A stretch of DNA of 64,000 bases from Pectobacterium colocasium (GCF_020181655.1 NZ_CP084032.1:4278001-4342000); one strand, 5' to 3'; shown: positions 18,889 to 30,825, counted from the stretch's first letter. The notes: generated by a model from the sequence alone, not told the origin. Numbers and translations: made by a program.

Positions 18889-19938
18889 GTGAGCAAAAAG
18901 AAACTGTCGAAAGGTCAGCAGCGTCGGGTTAGCGCAAACCATCAGCGTCGCCTGAAAAAAACGGAAAGCAAAGTCGAATGGGAAGATAGCCAACTGGGCG
19001 ATGCGCAGGAAGGCATTATCATCAGCCGATTCGGTATGCACGCCGATGTCGAAGCCACCGATGGCGTGGTGCACCGCTGCAACATTCGTCGGACCATTTC
19101 ATCGCTGGTGACTGGCGACCGCGTCGTCTGGCGCCCCGGCCATGAATCACTCGCTGGCATCAGCGGGATCGTGGAAGCCGTTCACCCCCGTCATTCCGTC
19201 CTGACACGTCCTGACTATTACGATGGCATTAAGCCGATCGCCGCCAATATCGATCAGATCGTGATCGTCTCCGCGATCTTGCCTGAACTGTCGCTGAACA
19301 TTATCGATCGCTATCTGGTCGCCTGCGAAACGCTGGAGATCGAACCGCTGATCGTACTGAACAAAATTGATCTGCTGGATGACGAATCCCGCCAGTTTGT
19401 TGATAAATTGATGGATATCTACCGCGCGCTCAACTATCGCGTGCTGATGGTGTCCAGCCACACTCAACAAGGTATCCCTGAGCTGGAACAGGCGCTCACC
19501 GACCGTATTAGTATTTTCGCCGGACAATCAGGCGTAGGGAAATCCAGCCTGCTTAACGCGCTGCTCGCACTGGATGAAGAACGGATTCTGGTGAATGAGG
19601 TTTCCGATACCTCAGGATTGGGACAGCACACAACCACCGCCTCCCGACTTTACCATTTCCCGCACGGCGGCGACGTCATCGACTCACCGGGCGTGCGCGA
19701 ATTTGGTCTGTGGCATCTGGAACCCGAACAGGTTACGCGTGGTTTCATCGAGCTACGCAAATACATCGGTTCGTGTAAGTTCCGCGACTGTAAACATGAA
19801 AACGATCCGGGCTGCGCCATTAACGCCGCACTGGAGCGCGGAGAGATTGCCGTAGAGCGCTATGATAACTATCACCGTATTCTGGAAAGCATGGCACAAG
19901 TAAAAACGCGTAAAGGCTTTTCAGATACAGATAACTGA
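18889..19938 (+). CDS. rsgA: Ribosome small-subunit-dependent GTPase RsgA
   Basis: RsgA is a circularly permuted GTPase that helps late maturation of the 30S subunit. The 349-residue protein has a basic N-terminus, an OB-fold domain (about 40-105), then G4 (LNKIDLLDD), G1 ([15 protein letters not shown]), G3 ([10 protein letters not shown]) and a C-terminal zinc site [15 protein letters not shown]. The start is GTG 18889, four bases after GAGG. It is followed by psd, as in E. coli. Confidence 0.98.
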   Translation: MSKKKLSKGQQRRVSANHQRRLKKTESKVEWEDSQLGDAQEGIIISRFGMHADVEATDGVVHRCNIRRTISSLVTGDRVVWRPGHESLAGISGIVEAVHPRHSVLTRPDYYDGIKPIAANIDQIVIVSAILPELSLNIIDRYLVACETLEIEPLIVLNKIDLLDDESRQFVDKLMDIYRALNYRVLMVSSHTQQGIPELEQALTDRISIFAGQSGVGKSSLLNALLALDEERILVNEVSDTSGLGQHTTTASRLYHFPHGGDVIDSPGVREFGLWHLEPEQVTRGFIELRKYIGSCKFRDCKHENDPGCAINAALERGEIAVERYDNYHRILESMAQVKTRKGFSDTDN

Positions 19939-20082
19939 CATTTATCATGACCATCGTTACAATGCGCCCCCTTTGAGAGTTAACGAATTCGCTGACTCTC
20001 TTTCTGGGCTACCGCTGACAACGTCAGATGTGTTTCCCAGACAGCTTATTTTATGGCGCACTATTAATCCAAGAGGCTCACC

Positions 20083-21111
20083 GTGCTGGATAATATCAAA
20101 ATCAAATTACAGTATTGGCTTCCCAAGATCTGGCTGACCCGCTTAGCTGGCTGGGGAGCCAATAAGCGTGCGGGAAAACTCACCAAGCTGGTGATCGATC
20201 TGTTTGTCCGCCAATACAATGTCAACATGCAGGAAGCGCAGCAGCCGGATACCGCATCCTATCGCACGTTTAACGAATTTTTCGTTCGCCCTCTGCGTCC
20301 GGGCATTCGCCCTGTCGATCCCCATGCGCACCGTCTGGTGCAGCCTGCTGACGGCGTACTGTCGCAATTTGGCCCCATTACCGACGGCAAGCTGATTCAG
20401 GCGAAGAAGCACGACTACACGCTGGAAGCGCTGCTGGCCGGTAACTATATAATGGCCGATTTGTTCCGCGACGGTCTGTTTGCCACCATTTATCTTTCAC
20501 CGCGTGATTATCACCGCCTCCACATGCCATGTGACGGCGTGCTGCGCGAGATGATTTATGTGCCGGGCGATCTGTTCTCCGTCAATCTGCTGACGGCCGA
20601 TAACGTGCCGAATCTGTTTGCGCGTAACGAACGCGTCATTTGCCTGTTCGATACTGAATTCGGGCCATTGGCACAAATTCTGGTCGGTGCGACCATTGTC
20701 GGCAGCATCGAAACCGTGTGGTCCGGTGTGGTGACGCCACCACGTGAAGGCATCATCAAGCGTTGGACTTACCCGCAGGCGGGTGAAGAAGGTGCCGTCG
20801 TACTGGCGAAAGGCGAGGAAATGGGCCGCTTCAAGCTGGGCTCAACGGTGATTAACCTGTTTGCCGCAGGCAACAATCTCCAGTTTGCCGCTCATCTAAA
20901 CACCCTGAGCGTGACCCGTGTGGGTGAACCGTTTGCCGAAGTCAGTCAGGATGAACCAACGCCTGTCATCTTCCCGGAAGGAACCGAACTGGCAGCAAAC
21001 GACGCCGCACCGTCGCCTGTCGTTGCAACGCCTGAGCCTGCTCAGGCTGAGGGACAAAATACTGCGATTGACGCGTCCGGCCAGACGGGCCACAAGCCCG
21101 ACGCGCCGTAA
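20083..21111 (+). CDS. psd: Phosphatidylserine decarboxylase proenzyme
   Basis: The enzyme makes phosphatidylethanolamine from phosphatidylserine at the inner membrane. The proenzyme cuts itself between Gly and Ser of the LGST motif ([11 protein letters not shown], about 252-262), creating the pyruvoyl cofactor. Other conserved parts are [36 protein letters not shown] and [12 protein letters not shown]. The start is GTG 20083 after AAGAGG. The Ala/Pro/Glu-rich tail after 290 is variable between species. It lies just upstream of mscM, 57 bases away, probably one transcript. Confidence 0.98.
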   Translation: MLDNIKIKLQYWLPKIWLTRLAGWGANKRAGKLTKLVIDLFVRQYNVNMQEAQQPDTASYRTFNEFFVRPLRPGIRPVDPHAHRLVQPADGVLSQFGPITDGKLIQAKKHDYTLEALLAGNYIMADLFRDGLFATIYLSPRDYHRLHMPCDGVLREMIYVPGDLFSVNLLTADNVPNLFARNERVICLFDTEFGPLAQILVGATIVGSIETVWSGVVTPPREGIIKRWTYPQAGEEGAVVLAKGEEMGRFKLGSTVINLFAAGNNLQFAAHLNTLSVTRVGEPFAEVSQDEPTPVIFPEGTELAANDAAPSPVVATPEPAQAEGQNTAIDASGQTGHKPDAP

Positions 21112-21168
21112 ATAGCGTCCGGCTTTAGTCGCTTGTAAGCGTGTTGTTTGTAATAAAGGGTAGCTAAC

Positions 21169-24100
21169 GTGCGTCTGATTCTGACTTTTCTTCTGGGATG
21201 TTTATTATCAACTGCCACGTTGGCTGCCACCGCGCCCAATGAGGCGCAGCTACGCCAGCAGCTACAGCAGGCGGAGGCCAATAAAGGTGCAGCCGATCAG
21301 GCAAAAGTCGTTGAGGAATATCAGGCTGCGCTGAACACCCTACAGGATCGTAAAGAGGCGCTGGAACGCGCCACACAATATCAGCGCGTTATTGATGATT
21401 TCCCCAAGCTGGTTCAGGAACTCCGTCGCCAGCTTAACGCCGAAGACAGCAAACCTTCGTCGATTCCCGAGGGACTCTCCAGCAACGATCTTGAACAGCA
21501 ACTGCTGCAAACAAGCAGCCAACTGCTGGAACAGGCCCGCCAACTCCAACAGGAACAGGATCGACTGCGTGAAATCGGCGATTCGCTCAGTCAACTTCCG
21601 CAGCAGCAAACCGAAGCCAGCCGTATGCAAAGCGATGCGGAACGCCGCATTCAGTCTCTCGGTACGCCCGCTACGCCGCTGGGGCAAGCGCAGCTCGTCG
21701 CGCTTCAGGCGGAATCCGCGCTACGCAAAAGCCGGGTGGACGAACTGGAGCTGGCACAGCTGTCAGCCAGCAATCGTCAGGAGCTATCCCGGCTGCGCGT
21801 CGAGCTGTATAAAAAGCGCCACGACAGGCTGGATCTGCTGCAACAGGATTTACGCAGCAGGCTCAATAACCTACGCCAGCGCGAAGCCGAGCAGGCATTA
21901 GAGCGCACAGAGCTTCTCGCGGAACAAAGTGGTGATTTGCCCAGCGTCATCAGCAAACAGTTACAGGTAAACCGCGAGCTCTCCGTCGCGCTGAACCAAC
22001 AGGCGCAACGGATGGATCTGATCGCCTCTCAACAGCGTCAGGCTGCCACGCACACCATTCAGGTCCGTCAGGCGCTGAGTACCATCCGCGAGCAGGCACA
22101 GTGGCTCGGCGTTTCACCGATATTGGGAGAAACGCTACGGGCGCAAATCGCGCGTCTGCCGGAAATGCCCAAACCTCAGTTGCTGGATAGCGACATGGCG
22201 CAGCTGCGCGTACAGCGGCTGCACTTTGAAGACCTGATCAACAAACCGCAGGATCTTGATAATGCCAAGCAGGATAACGGCGATCCGCTGACCAGCGCAC
22301 AACAGCGGATTCTGACCGACCAAATGCGTACCCAGCGCGACCTGCTGACTTCACTGATCTCCGGCTGTGACTCACAGATACTGGAACTGACCAAGCTCAA
22401 AGTCGCCAATAACCAGCTGGCGGATGCGCTAACCGAAACACGGGAAGCGGCCCATCGCGATCTGTTCTGGGTGGCGGATGTCGATCCTGTGACGTTCGCC
22501 TATCCGCTCAAACTGGTGCAGGATCTGACGCGTCTGCTGTCTCTGGATACGCTGACGCAGTTGGGTAGCGCGCTGGTGATGATGGTCACCAGTCAGGAAA
22601 CCGTTCTGCCGCTGCTGGGCGCACTGCTGCTGGTGGGCTTCAGTATCAGCTCCCGTCGTCACTATCATGCGTTTATGGAGCGCGCCAGCAGTCGCGTCGG
22701 TAAAGTCACGCTCGATCACTTTATGCTGACACTGCGTACCGTGTTCTGGTCCATCCTTACTGCCCTGCCGCTGCCGGTGCTCTGGGCCGCGCTGGGCTAC
22801 GGGCTGCAAAACGCCTGGCCTTATCCGATTGCCGTCGCCATCGGCGACAGCGTGACCGCCACCGTGCCGTTGATGTGGCTGGTGATGATCAGCGCCTCAT
22901 TCGCGCACCCGCAGGGGCTGTTTATTGTCCACTTTCGCTGGTCGCCGGAACGCGTCGCCAGAGCGATGCGCTACTATCGCCTTTCCATCGCCTTTATCGT
23001 GCCGCTGATTATGGCGCTGATTACGTTCGATAAGCTCAACGATCGCGAGTTTTCCAGCACGCTGGGGCGGCTCTGTTTCATCCTGCTCTGTATGGCGTTG
23101 AGTCTGGTCACGACCGGGTTAAAACGCGCTGGTATCCCGCTGTATCTGGATAAAGAAGGTTCTGGGGAAAATTCCGTTAACCGTGCGATGTGGAATATCC
23201 TGATCGCCATGCCGCTCATCGCTGCGCTAGCCTCCTGCATCGGCTATCTGGCAACCGCACAGGCGCTGCTGGCACGTCTGGAAACCTCCGTCTCTATCTG
23301 GTTCTTCCTGTTGGTGGTCTACCACATTATTCGCCGTTGGATGCTGATTCAGCGACGCCGTATCGCCTTTGACCGTGCCAAACAGCGACGTTCGGAAATT
23401 CTGGCGCAGCGTGCCAAAGGTGAAGAAGACGCGCCGTCTGCGTCGTCCCATGAAAGCAGTTCGGAAGCGGTGGAAGAGCCTGTCGTCGATCTTGACGCCA
23501 TCAGCGCCAAATCCCTGCAACTGGTGCGATCCATTCTAACGCTGATCGCGCTGGTTTCCGTTATCGCGCTGTGGTCGGAAATTCATTCTGCCTTCGCCTT
23601 TCTGGAAAATATCAGCCTGTGGGATGTTTCCAGCACGGTCAAAGGCGTGGAGAGCGTTCAGGCGATTACGCTGGGATCGGTGCTGATCGCCATTCTGATC
23701 TTTATTATTACCGCACAACTGGTGCGTAACCTGCCTGCGCTGCTGGAGCTGGCGATCCTACAGCACCTGGATCTGTCGCCGGGCAGCGGCTATGCCATTA
23801 CCACCATCAGCAAATATATTTTGATGCTGATCGGCTGTCTGATGGGGTTCTCGCTGATCGGGATCGAATGGTCGAAGCTGCAATGGCTGGTGGCCGCACT
23901 AGGTGTGGGACTCGGGTTCGGCTTGCAGGAGATCTTCGCCAACTTCATCTCTGGCCTGATCATCCTGTTTGAGAAACCGATCCGTATCGGCGATACCGTT
24001 ACGATCCGCGATCTCACCGGTAGCGTCATGCGTATTAATACCCGCGCCACCACCATTTCCGACTGGGACCGCAAAGAAATCATCGTGCCAAACAAGGCAT

Positions 24101-24492
24101 TTATTACCGAGCAGTTTATCAACTGGTCGCTGTCGGATTCCGTCACACGTGTCGTGCTGACGGTGCCTGCCCCGGCGGACGCAAACAGCCAGGAAGTCAC
24201 GGAACTGCTTATGGATGCGGTGAAGCGCTGTTCGTTGATTCTGGATACGCCAGAGCCAGAAGCCTTTCTGGTTGACCTGCAACAGGGGATTCAGATTTTC
24301 GAGCTGCGCGTGTTCGCCGCCGAAATGGGGCACCGTATGCCGCTGCGCCATGAGTTGCATCAGTTGATTCTGGAAAACTATCGCAAGCACAATCTGGATC
24401 TCCCTTTCCCACCGTTCCAGGTGAGAATGGACAATCTGTCGCGCAGTGGAAGAACGCTGACGCCACGGCAGCGGACGCCAGGCAGCTTATAA
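21169..24492 (+). CDS. mscM: Miniconductance mechanosensitive channel MscM (YjeP)
   Basis: This large MscS-superfamily channel (1107 residues) opens under membrane tension during osmotic downshock. It has a signal peptide (MRLILTFLLGCLLSTATLA), a long Gln/Leu-rich coiled-coil periplasmic domain (about 25-460), and a set of transmembrane helices from about 470 to 890. The MscS pore and beta domain follow (LGFGLQEIFANFISGLIILF, EKPIRIGDTVTIRDLTG, about 905-990), then the cytoplasmic end. The start is GTG 21169. The Ala/Glu-rich loop near 745-775 is probably cytoplasmic. Confidence 0.97.
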   Translation: MRLILTFLLGCLLSTATLAATAPNEAQLRQQLQQAEANKGAADQAKVVEEYQAALNTLQDRKEALERATQYQRVIDDFPKLVQELRRQLNAEDSKPSSIPEGLSSNDLEQQLLQTSSQLLEQARQLQQEQDRLREIGDSLSQLPQQQTEASRMQSDAERRIQSLGTPATPLGQAQLVALQAESALRKSRVDELELAQLSASNRQELSRLRVELYKKRHDRLDLLQQDLRSRLNNLRQREAEQALERTELLAEQSGDLPSVISKQLQVNRELSVALNQQAQRMDLIASQQRQAATHTIQVRQALSTIREQAQWLGVSPILGETLRAQIARLPEMPKPQLLDSDMAQLRVQRLHFEDLINKPQDLDNAKQDNGDPLTSAQQRILTDQMRTQRDLLTSLISGCDSQILELTKLKVANNQLADALTETREAAHRDLFWVADVDPVTFAYPLKLVQDLTRLLSLDTLTQLGSALVMMVTSQETVLPLLGALLLVGFSISSRRHYHAFMERASSRVGKVTLDHFMLTLRTVFWSILTALPLPVLWAALGYGLQNAWPYPIAVAIGDSVTATVPLMWLVMISASFAHPQGLFIVHFRWSPERVARAMRYYRLSIAFIVPLIMALITFDKLNDREFSSTLGRLCFILLCMALSLVTTGLKRAGIPLYLDKEGSGENSVNRAMWNILIAMPLIAALASCIGYLATAQALLARLETSVSIWFFLLVVYHIIRRWMLIQRRRIAFDRAKQRRSEILAQRAKGEEDAPSASSHESSSEAVEEPVVDLDAISAKSLQLVRSILTLIALVSVIALWSEIHSAFAFLENISLWDVSSTVKGVESVQAITLGSVLIAILIFIITAQLVRNLPALLELAILQHLDLSPGSGYAITTISKYILMLIGCLMGFSLIGIEWSKLQWLVAALGVGLGFGLQEIFANFISGLIILFEKPIRIGDTVTIRDLTGSVMRINTRATTISDWDRKEIIVPNKAFITEQFINWSLSDSVTRVVLTVPAPADANSQEVTELLMDAVKRCSLILDTPEPEAFLVDLQQGIQIFELRVFAAEMGHRMPLRHELHQLILENYRKHNLDLPFPPFQVRMDNLSRSGRTLTPRQRTPGSL

Positions 24493-24503
24493 GAAGGGCA
24501 AAT

Positions 24504-24530
24504 GGGCGGCAGCCAGATATGGCTCCGCCC
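24504..24530. terminator. Hairpin between convergent mscM and epmA
   Basis: GGGCGG-c-AGCCA pairs with TGGCT-CCGCCC around a gata loop between two convergent genes. There is no T tract on either side, so it may serve as an RNA 3' end stabiliser as much as a terminator. Confidence 0.45.
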
Positions 24531-24543
24531 TGGATCAGATGGG

Positions 24544-25521
24544 TTACGCGCGTTCTACAGAGAACGCAATCACGTCACTCAACTTCTCGGCATTTAGCGC
24601 CAGCATGATCAAACGATCCACGCCTAACGCAACACCTGCACACTCCGGCAGACCGTGTTTCAACGCCGCCAGCAGATTTTCATCAATCGGCTGCTGTGGC
24701 AAATCACGTGCGGCACGCTTACGGTTGTCCTGCTCAAAGCGCTGACGCTGCTCATCGGCGTCGGTCAATTCACGGAAGCCGTTCGCCAGCTCGATCCCCT
24801 TGAAATAGACCTCAAAACGCTCGGCGACGCGATGATCTTCCGAGCTGATCTCAGCCAACGAAGACTGAGTGGCCGGGAAATGGTAGACAAACGCCGGTTT
24901 GTCGCGCCCGATGTGCGGCTCCACGCCAAAGGTAAACAGCATCTGTACCAGCGAATCGCGATCGTCTTCGCGGCAAGCGATATCACCCAATCCGATTTTT
25001 TCTGCCGCTTCGCGCAGCTGCGCTTTGTCGACAGACAACGGGTCGATTTCCAGATGGCGTAGAAATGCCTGCTGATACGAGAGCATCTCCGCGCTTTCAC
25101 AATCCAGTACCTGCTGCAACAGATCATCGACCTCATTCATCAGGCGGTACATATCATAGTGAGGGCGATACCATTCCAGCATGGTGAATTCAGGGTTGTG
25201 GTGTCGGCCTGACTCTTCATTGCGGAAACTGCGGCACAGCTGAAAGATCGGTCCGCTGCCAGCAGCCAGCAGACGTTTCATGTGGTATTCCGGGCTGGTC
25301 ATCAAATACAGCGTCATGCCATCCGCAGCGCCGGGGCCAACGAAACGGGTCTGGAACGGGTATAAGAAAATATCCGTTACCGTAGCCTGGCTCATCGCAG
25401 GCGTTTCGACCTCCAGTACACCACGATCGGTGAAGAAGCGCCGGATAGCGGCAATGATCGACGCCCGTTTCAACAAATTAGCGACAGAAGCACTAGGTTG
25501 CCAACTTGTCGTCTCGCTCAT
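24544..25521 (-). CDS. epmA: Elongation factor P (R)-beta-lysine ligase
   Basis: EpmA is a truncated class II lysyl-tRNA synthetase that attaches (R)-beta-lysine to Lys34 of EF-P. The 325 residues (from [17 protein letters not shown] at 25521) are the usual length and contain motif 1 ([18 protein letters not shown]), motif 2 ([20 protein letters not shown]) and motif 3 ([14 protein letters not shown]). There is no anticodon-binding domain. An upstream in-frame extension to 25611 is not conserved. Partner genes epmB and efp lie at 31-32 kb. Confidence 0.97.
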   Translation of the reverse strand: MSETTSWQPSASVANLLKRASIIAAIRRFFTDRGVLEVETPAMSQATVTDIFLYPFQTRFVGPGAADGMTLYLMTSPEYHMKRLLAAGSGPIFQLCRSFRNEESGRHHNPEFTMLEWYRPHYDMYRLMNEVDDLLQQVLDCESAEMLSYQQAFLRHLEIDPLSVDKAQLREAAEKIGLGDIACREDDRDSLVQMLFTFGVEPHIGRDKPAFVYHFPATQSSLAEISSEDHRVAERFEVYFKGIELANGFRELTDADEQRQRFEQDNRKRAARDLPQQPIDENLLAALKHGLPECAGVALGVDRLIMLALNAEKLSDVIAFSVERA

Positions 25522-25994
25522 GGTTCTTACTCCAAAGTCAAACAGGGCGTGCAGTCTACCCGCCTCAGCCCAAATTTCCAGCGGAAAAAAGCCTGACGCG
25601 CTTTTCAGCAAGGTATGCTCTACCCTTTAAGAGGGTGCGCTCAGGATAGCAGCCGTAAATTATCTCCAGTGGATCATTTTCTTATATCCCCTTCAAAAGG
25701 GTTATTAAAGAAATAAAAGCATCATTTCCACCTAAATAAGTCTTTCGATCACGTTTTTATCAATAAATACGAGATTCGCTGAAAAAACGACAAAATACGG
25801 GATCACATCAAATTTCATCTACCTATAATTCGGTATAATTATTCCCACACAAAAATTATAGGTTTATCTATTCTTTATACCTCTATCACATAATTTTCAG
25901 CGGGTTTGATATTAAGCTCGGATATAAAGACAGAAATGAATAGATATTATTTTTTTATTTTAACTTAATTAACTTAAGTAACTGGAGGAATGCA
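25522..25994. other. Intergenic region between epmA and frdA
   Basis: This 473-base region lies between divergent genes. It holds the frd promoter region (listed) and an AT-rich leader of about 140 bases before frdA. The hairpin-forming ccccttcaaaagggg-like sequence near 25688-25702 is too weak to name. No gene is seen. Confidence 0.6.
25799..25846 (+). promoter_or_regulatory. frdA promoter with possible FNR site
   Basis: GGATCACATCAAATTTC (25799-25815) resembles the FNR region of the E. coli frd promoter in place and sequence. A TATAAT lies at 25834-25839, putting the site near -40 of a start around 25846, the usual spacing for FNR activation. A second TATAAT lies at 25824. The match to TTGAT-N4-ATCAA is imperfect. 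Confidence 0.4.
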
Positions 25995-27791
25995 TTGCAA
26001 ACCTTTAATGCCGATTTGGCCATTATCGGGGCCGGAGGTGCTGGCCTACGAGCGGCAATTGCTGCCGCAGAAGCCAACCCTCAACTGAAAATTGCGCTGA
26101 TCTCAAAAGTCTACCCAATGCGTAGCCATACCGTGGCGGCAGAAGGTGGGTCAGCAGCAGTGACTCAGGAACACGATAGTTTCGATTATCACTTCAACGA
26201 CACCGTCTCCGGTGGCGACTGGCTGTGTGAACAAGACGTGGTTGAGCACTTCGTCAAACACTGCCCGGAAGAGATGATTCAACTGGAACAGTGGGGCTGC
26301 CCCTGGAGCCGTAAACCGGATGGTTCTGTCAACGTTCGCCGCTTTGGCGGGATGAAGATCGAACGCACCTGGTTTGCCGCCGATAAGACCGGCTTCCACA
26401 TGCTGCACACGCTGTTCCAAACGTCCCTTAAATATCCACAAATCCAACGTTTTGACGAGCACTTTGTCCTCGACGTTCTGGTCGATGACGGCCAGGCGCG
26501 CGGTCTTGTTGCCATCAATATGATGGAAGGTTCGCTGGTTCAGATCCGCGCGAATGCCGTGGTACTGGCAACAGGCGGCGCAGGTCGCGTGTACCGGTAC
26601 AACACCAACGGCGGCATCGTCACCGGCGACGGCATGGGCATGGCGTTCCGCCACGGCGTCCCGCTGCGTGATATGGAATTCGTTCAGTATCACCCGACCG
26701 GTCTGCCCGGTTCCGGTATCCTGATGACTGAAGGCTGTCGCGGCGAAGGCGGCATCATGGTCAACAAAGACGGCTACCGTTACCTGCAAGACTACGGCAT
26801 GGGCCCGGAAACGCCGCTCGGCCAGCCGAAAAACAAATACATGGAGCTGGGGCCACGCGATAAAGTCTCGCAGGCGTTCTGGCACGAATGGCGCGCAGGC
26901 CGCACCGTCTCAACCCCGTTGGGCGACGTGGTTTACCTCGACTTGCGCCACCTCGGCGAGAAGAAGCTTCTGGAACGCTTGCCGTTCATCTGCGAACTGG
27001 CAAAAGCCTATGTTGGCGTCGATCCGGTGAAAGAGCCAATTCCTATTCGTCCTACTGCGCACTACACCATGGGCGGTATTGAAACCGATCAAAACTGCGA
27101 AACCCGCATCAAGGGTCTCTTCGCCGTCGGCGAATGTTCCTCTGTTGGCTTGCACGGCGCGAACCGTCTGGGTTCCAACTCGCTGGCCGAACTGGTGGTC
27201 TTCGGGCGCGTTGCGGGTGAACATGCCGTACAGCGCGCACAGGCAGCAGCACCCGCCAACGGTGCGGCGCTGGATGCACAAACGCGTGACATCGAACAGC
27301 GCCTGCACGACCTGATGAATCAGGAAGGCACCGAAAGCTGGGCGAAAATCCGCGACGAAATGGGCATGTCGATGGAAGAAGGCTGTGGTATTTACCGCAC
27401 CACCGATCTGATGCAGAAAACCGTCGATAAGATTGCTGAGCTGAAAGAGCGCTTCAAACGCGTGAAAATCACCGACCGCTCCAGCGTGTTCAACACCGAC
27501 CTGCTGTACACCGTTGAGCTGGGTCACAGCTTGGATGTGGCGGAATGTATGGCGCACTCGGCGATCAACCGTAAAGAGTCTCGCGGCGCGCACCAGCGTC
27601 TGGATGAAGGTTGCACCGAGCGTGATGACGTTAACTTCCTGAAGCATACGCTGGCGTTCTATAACCCGGAAGGCGCACCTCGTCTGGAGTACAGCGATGT
27701 GAAGATTACCAAACTTCCACCGGCCAAACGCGTATACGGTGCAGAAGGTGATGCGCAGGAAGGCAGCAAGAAGGAGCAGGCGAATGGCTGA
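25995..27791 (+). CDS. frdA: Fumarate reductase flavoprotein subunit
   Basis: FrdA is the catalytic subunit that reduces fumarate to succinate in anaerobic respiration. The 598 residues include the FAD-binding [27 protein letters not shown] with the His (about 45) that bonds FAD covalently, [20 protein letters not shown], and the capping and active-site segments around PTAHYTMGG and [20 protein letters not shown]. The start is TTG 25995, 5 bases after GGAGGAATG; the same position is GTG in E. coli. The last codons overlap frdB by 8 bases. First gene of frdABCD. Confidence 0.98.
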   Translation: MQTFNADLAIIGAGGAGLRAAIAAAEANPQLKIALISKVYPMRSHTVAAEGGSAAVTQEHDSFDYHFNDTVSGGDWLCEQDVVEHFVKHCPEEMIQLEQWGCPWSRKPDGSVNVRRFGGMKIERTWFAADKTGFHMLHTLFQTSLKYPQIQRFDEHFVLDVLVDDGQARGLVAINMMEGSLVQIRANAVVLATGGAGRVYRYNTNGGIVTGDGMGMAFRHGVPLRDMEFVQYHPTGLPGSGILMTEGCRGEGGIMVNKDGYRYLQDYGMGPETPLGQPKNKYMELGPRDKVSQAFWHEWRAGRTVSTPLGDVVYLDLRHLGEKKLLERLPFICELAKAYVGVDPVKEPIPIRPTAHYTMGGIETDQNCETRIKGLFAVGECSSVGLHGANRLGSNSLAELVVFGRVAGEHAVQRAQAAAPANGAALDAQTRDIEQRLHDLMNQEGTESWAKIRDEMGMSMEEGCGIYRTTDLMQKTVDKIAELKERFKRVKITDRSSVFNTDLLYTVELGHSLDVAECMAHSAINRKESRGAHQRLDEGCTERDDVNFLKHTLAFYNPEGAPRLEYSDVKITKLPPAKRVYGAEGDAQEGSKKEQANG

Positions 27792-28521
27792 GACGATCAA
27801 AACCCTGAAAATGGAAGTCATGCGCTATAACCCTGAACAGGACAATGAACCCTATTTTGAAACGTTCGATGTCCCGTACAACACGCAGACTTCCCTGCTG
27901 GATGCGTTGGGTTATATCAAAGATAACCTGGCACCGGACCTCTCCTATCGCTGGTCCTGCCGTATGGCGATCTGTGGCTCCTGCGGCATGATGGTGAACA
28001 ACGTCCCTAAATTGGCCTGTAAAACGTTCCTGCGTGACTACACGAAGGGTCTGAAGGTCGAAGCGCTGGGCAACTTCCCCATCGAGCGCGATTTAGTGGT
28101 CGATATGACCCACTTCATCGAGAGTCTGGAAGCCATCAAGCCGTATATCATCGGCAACGATCGTAAACCAGCTGATGGCCCGAACAAGCAGACTCCGGCG
28201 CAAATGGCGAAGTATCACCAATTCTCCGGCTGTATTAACTGTGGTTTGTGCTACGCGGCATGCCCGCAGTTTGGCCTGAACCCTGAGTTCATCGGCCCGG
28301 CGGCGATTACGCTGGCGCACCGTTATAACCTGGACAACCGCGATCGCGGCAAGAAAGAACGTATGCCGCAGTTGAACGGTAATAACGGCGTGTGGAGCTG
28401 TACGTTTGTGGGCTACTGCTCAGAAGTGTGTCCGAAGCATGTCGACCCAGCCGCTGCTATCCAGCAAGGCAAAGTCGAGAGCGCGAAAGACTTCATGATC
28501 GCTATGCTGAAACCACAATAA
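27784..28521 (+). CDS. frdB: Fumarate reductase iron-sulfur subunit
   Basis: FrdB passes electrons from menaquinol to FrdA. The 245 residues (from [10 protein letters not shown]) have the [2Fe-2S] ligands in [13 protein letters not shown] and the later KLAC (about 59-79), then [14 protein letters not shown] and [14 protein letters not shown], which hold the [4Fe-4S] and [3Fe-4S] clusters. The start overlaps the frdA stop, so the two are translationally coupled. An in-frame ATG at 27739 lies within frdA and is not used in relatives. Confidence 0.98.
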   Translation: MAETIKTLKMEVMRYNPEQDNEPYFETFDVPYNTQTSLLDALGYIKDNLAPDLSYRWSCRMAICGSCGMMVNNVPKLACKTFLRDYTKGLKVEALGNFPIERDLVVDMTHFIESLEAIKPYIIGNDRKPADGPNKQTPAQMAKYHQFSGCINCGLCYAACPQFGLNPEFIGPAAITLAHRYNLDNRDRGKKERMPQLNGNNGVWSCTFVGYCSEVCPKHVDPAAAIQQGKVESAKDFMIAMLKPQ

Positions 28522-28531
28522 GGGAGGGACA

Positions 28532-29301
<770 letters not shown>

Positions 29302-29326
29302 AGCTCACACCGTAAATTGGTACCTC

Positions 29327-29362
29327 ACGGCCTGCACGACATCGTCGCAGGCCGTTTTATTT
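29327..29362 (+). terminator. frd operon terminator
   Basis: ACGGCCTGC (29327-29335) pairs with GCAGGCCGT (29347-29355) and is followed by a short T-rich run, 25 bases after the frdD stop. Confidence 0.85.
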
Positions 29363-29422
29363 CCGCACCTGCACGCCCCATCGTCTACACTGGAACAGAG
29401 ATGAAAACGATGAGACGTCAAT

Positions 29423-30007
29423 ATGATGCACTTTAACTCGATTCGCTTTAACACACTTTTCTTCAAACCTCTGTTACTCACCATCAGGCGCTGCGGAAAA
29501 GCCTGCATTGCCACGCTGGTGGCACTCTTTTCTGTCGCCTGTAGCGTAACGCCGCCCGATAACGTCACCGTCGTGGAAAATTTTAACGTCAATCGCTACC
29601 TCGGCACATGGTACGAGATCGCTCGTCTCGACCATCGCTTTGAACGCCATCTGGAACGCGTGACAGCAACCTACAGCCCACGGGATGATGGCGGCATCAA
29701 AGTAATCAACCGTGGTTTTAACGTCGAAAAACAGGAATGGAAAGAAAGTACCGGGAAAGCCTACTTCACAGGTTCGCCTCAGCGTGGCGCGCTAAAAGTG
29801 TCGTTCTTCGGGCCATTTTATGGCGGTTACAACATTATTGAGCTGGATGACGATTACCGCTATGCCCTGATTTGCGGGCCAAACCGTGACTACCTGTGGA
29901 TACTCTCACGCACGCCAACGCTGGATGCCGCGACACGCGACAAACTGGTCGCCATAGCCAAACGCTACGGCTTCCCGACAGAAGCGCTTATCTGGGTTAA
30001 TCAGTAA
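29423..30007 (+). CDS. blc: Outer membrane lipoprotein lipocalin Blc
   Basis: Blc is a lipocalin anchored in the outer membrane that binds lysophospholipids and fatty acids. The 194-residue precursor has a hydrophobic segment ending in the lipobox LFSVAC (Cys40), then the lipocalin signature NRYLGTWYEIARLDHRFER and the conserved SFFGPFYGGYNIIELD and CGPNRDYLWILSRTP. The N-terminal stretch before the signal core is longer than in E. coli, so a later start is possible. In E. coli blc also lies beside frd, with ampC between; ampC is absent here. Confidence 0.93.
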   Translation: MMHFNSIRFNTLFFKPLLLTIRRCGKACIATLVALFSVACSVTPPDNVTVVENFNVNRYLGTWYEIARLDHRFERHLERVTATYSPRDDGGIKVINRGFNVEKQEWKESTGKAYFTGSPQRGALKVSFFGPFYGGYNIIELDDDYRYALICGPNRDYLWILSRTPTLDAATRDKLVAIAKRYGFPTEALIWVNQ

Positions 30008-30052
30008 TCTAAGCGTATTGGGCGCAACAATGGGATAACCGGTACGTTATCC

Positions 30053-30406
30053 CTATCCCATAATCTTATCGCGGAACATAAAGAAAACCGCGCCCAGCAG
30101 GCACAGCCCCGCCCAAATATAATCGGTGCGGAACGGTTCTTTTAAAATGATCATTGAGAAAGGGATAAATACGGAAAGGCTGATCACTTCCTGCAATATC
30201 TTCAATTGACCGGCAGAAGCAACCTGATAGCCAATCCGATTTGCCGGCACCTGCAAGAGGTATTCGAATAACGCAATCCCCCAACTGACCAACGCGGCAA
30301 TTATCCAGGTACGGCCGCTGAAATAGCGTAAATGCCCGTACCAGGCAAACGTCATAAATATATTACTCAATGTCAGCATGCCGACAGTAATGAAAATAGG
30401 CGACAT
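30053..30406 (-). CDS. DUF486 small membrane protein
   Basis: This 117-residue protein has four predicted transmembrane helices (about 5-23, 33-50, 68-88, 95-112) and the family sequence TFAWYGHLRY, SWGIALFEYLLQVPANRIGY and LKILQEVISL. The DUF486 family resembles half of a drug/metabolite transporter; its substrate is unknown. GGAG precedes ATG 30406 by about 8 bases. It converges on blc. Confidence 0.9.
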   Translation of the reverse strand: MSPIFITVGMLTLSNIFMTFAWYGHLRYFSGRTWIIAALVSWGIALFEYLLQVPANRIGYQVASAGQLKILQEVISLSVFIPFSMIILKEPFRTDYIWAGLCLLGAVFFMFRDKIMG

Positions 30407-30519
30407 TATTACTTCTCCGAGTGATCCACTTTCACATTATCTCGCCGCGGGGAAGAAAACACCACAAACGGCATTTTCTTCCACTCGGAAAAGTTATTAC
30501 GACTTATTTCCTATGTTGA

Positions 30520-30651
30520 TTATTGGGCGCTGCGCTGAATAGCCTTCCCACCCGCCTCAACATCTTGTCCAACCCCTCGGGTGGTATTACACCCAACCAC
30601 CGCAGAGAGAATAACCAGAGAGAAAATGGCAACAAACGCTTTCTTCAACAT
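30520..30651 (-). CDS. ecnB: Entericidin-type small lipoprotein
   Basis: This 43-residue protein begins MLKKAFVAIFSLVILSAVVG followed by the lipobox Cys21 and NTTRGVGQDVEAGGKAIQ. That is the layout of entericidins A and B: a signal peptide and a short amphipathic lipoprotein. In E. coli EcnB is a bacteriolytic lipoprotein and EcnA its antidote; only one member is seen here. AAGGA lies 8 bases before ATG 30651. As in E. coli it lies beside efp. Confidence 0.9.
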   Translation of the reverse strand: MLKKAFVAIFSLVILSAVVGCNTTRGVGQDVEAGGKAIQRSAQ

Positions 30652-30792
30652 ACTCGGTTCCTTCTTTATGAGAGTAGGATTTCAACGGTACGAAAGTGAC
30701 TGCTTTTTAAGCGTAGCCAATTTTAATTCTTGTGGGGATTTTTTCGGATGAGGGGAAAAGCAAGAAGGTGATTTCAATGAGGCTACGGGATC

Positions 30793-30825
30793 AAAAAAGC
30801 CGCCCTTCCAGAAAGGCGGCCTTTT
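30793..30825 (-). terminator. efp terminator
   Basis: On the minus strand GCCGCC...GGCGGC forms a stem followed by TTTTTT (30798-30793). It begins just after the efp stop codon at 30834. Confidence 0.9.

Noticed and set aside
26910..27821. 303-codon frame antisense to frdA/frdB
   Set aside because: It lies wholly opposite highly conserved genes; codon pattern artefact.
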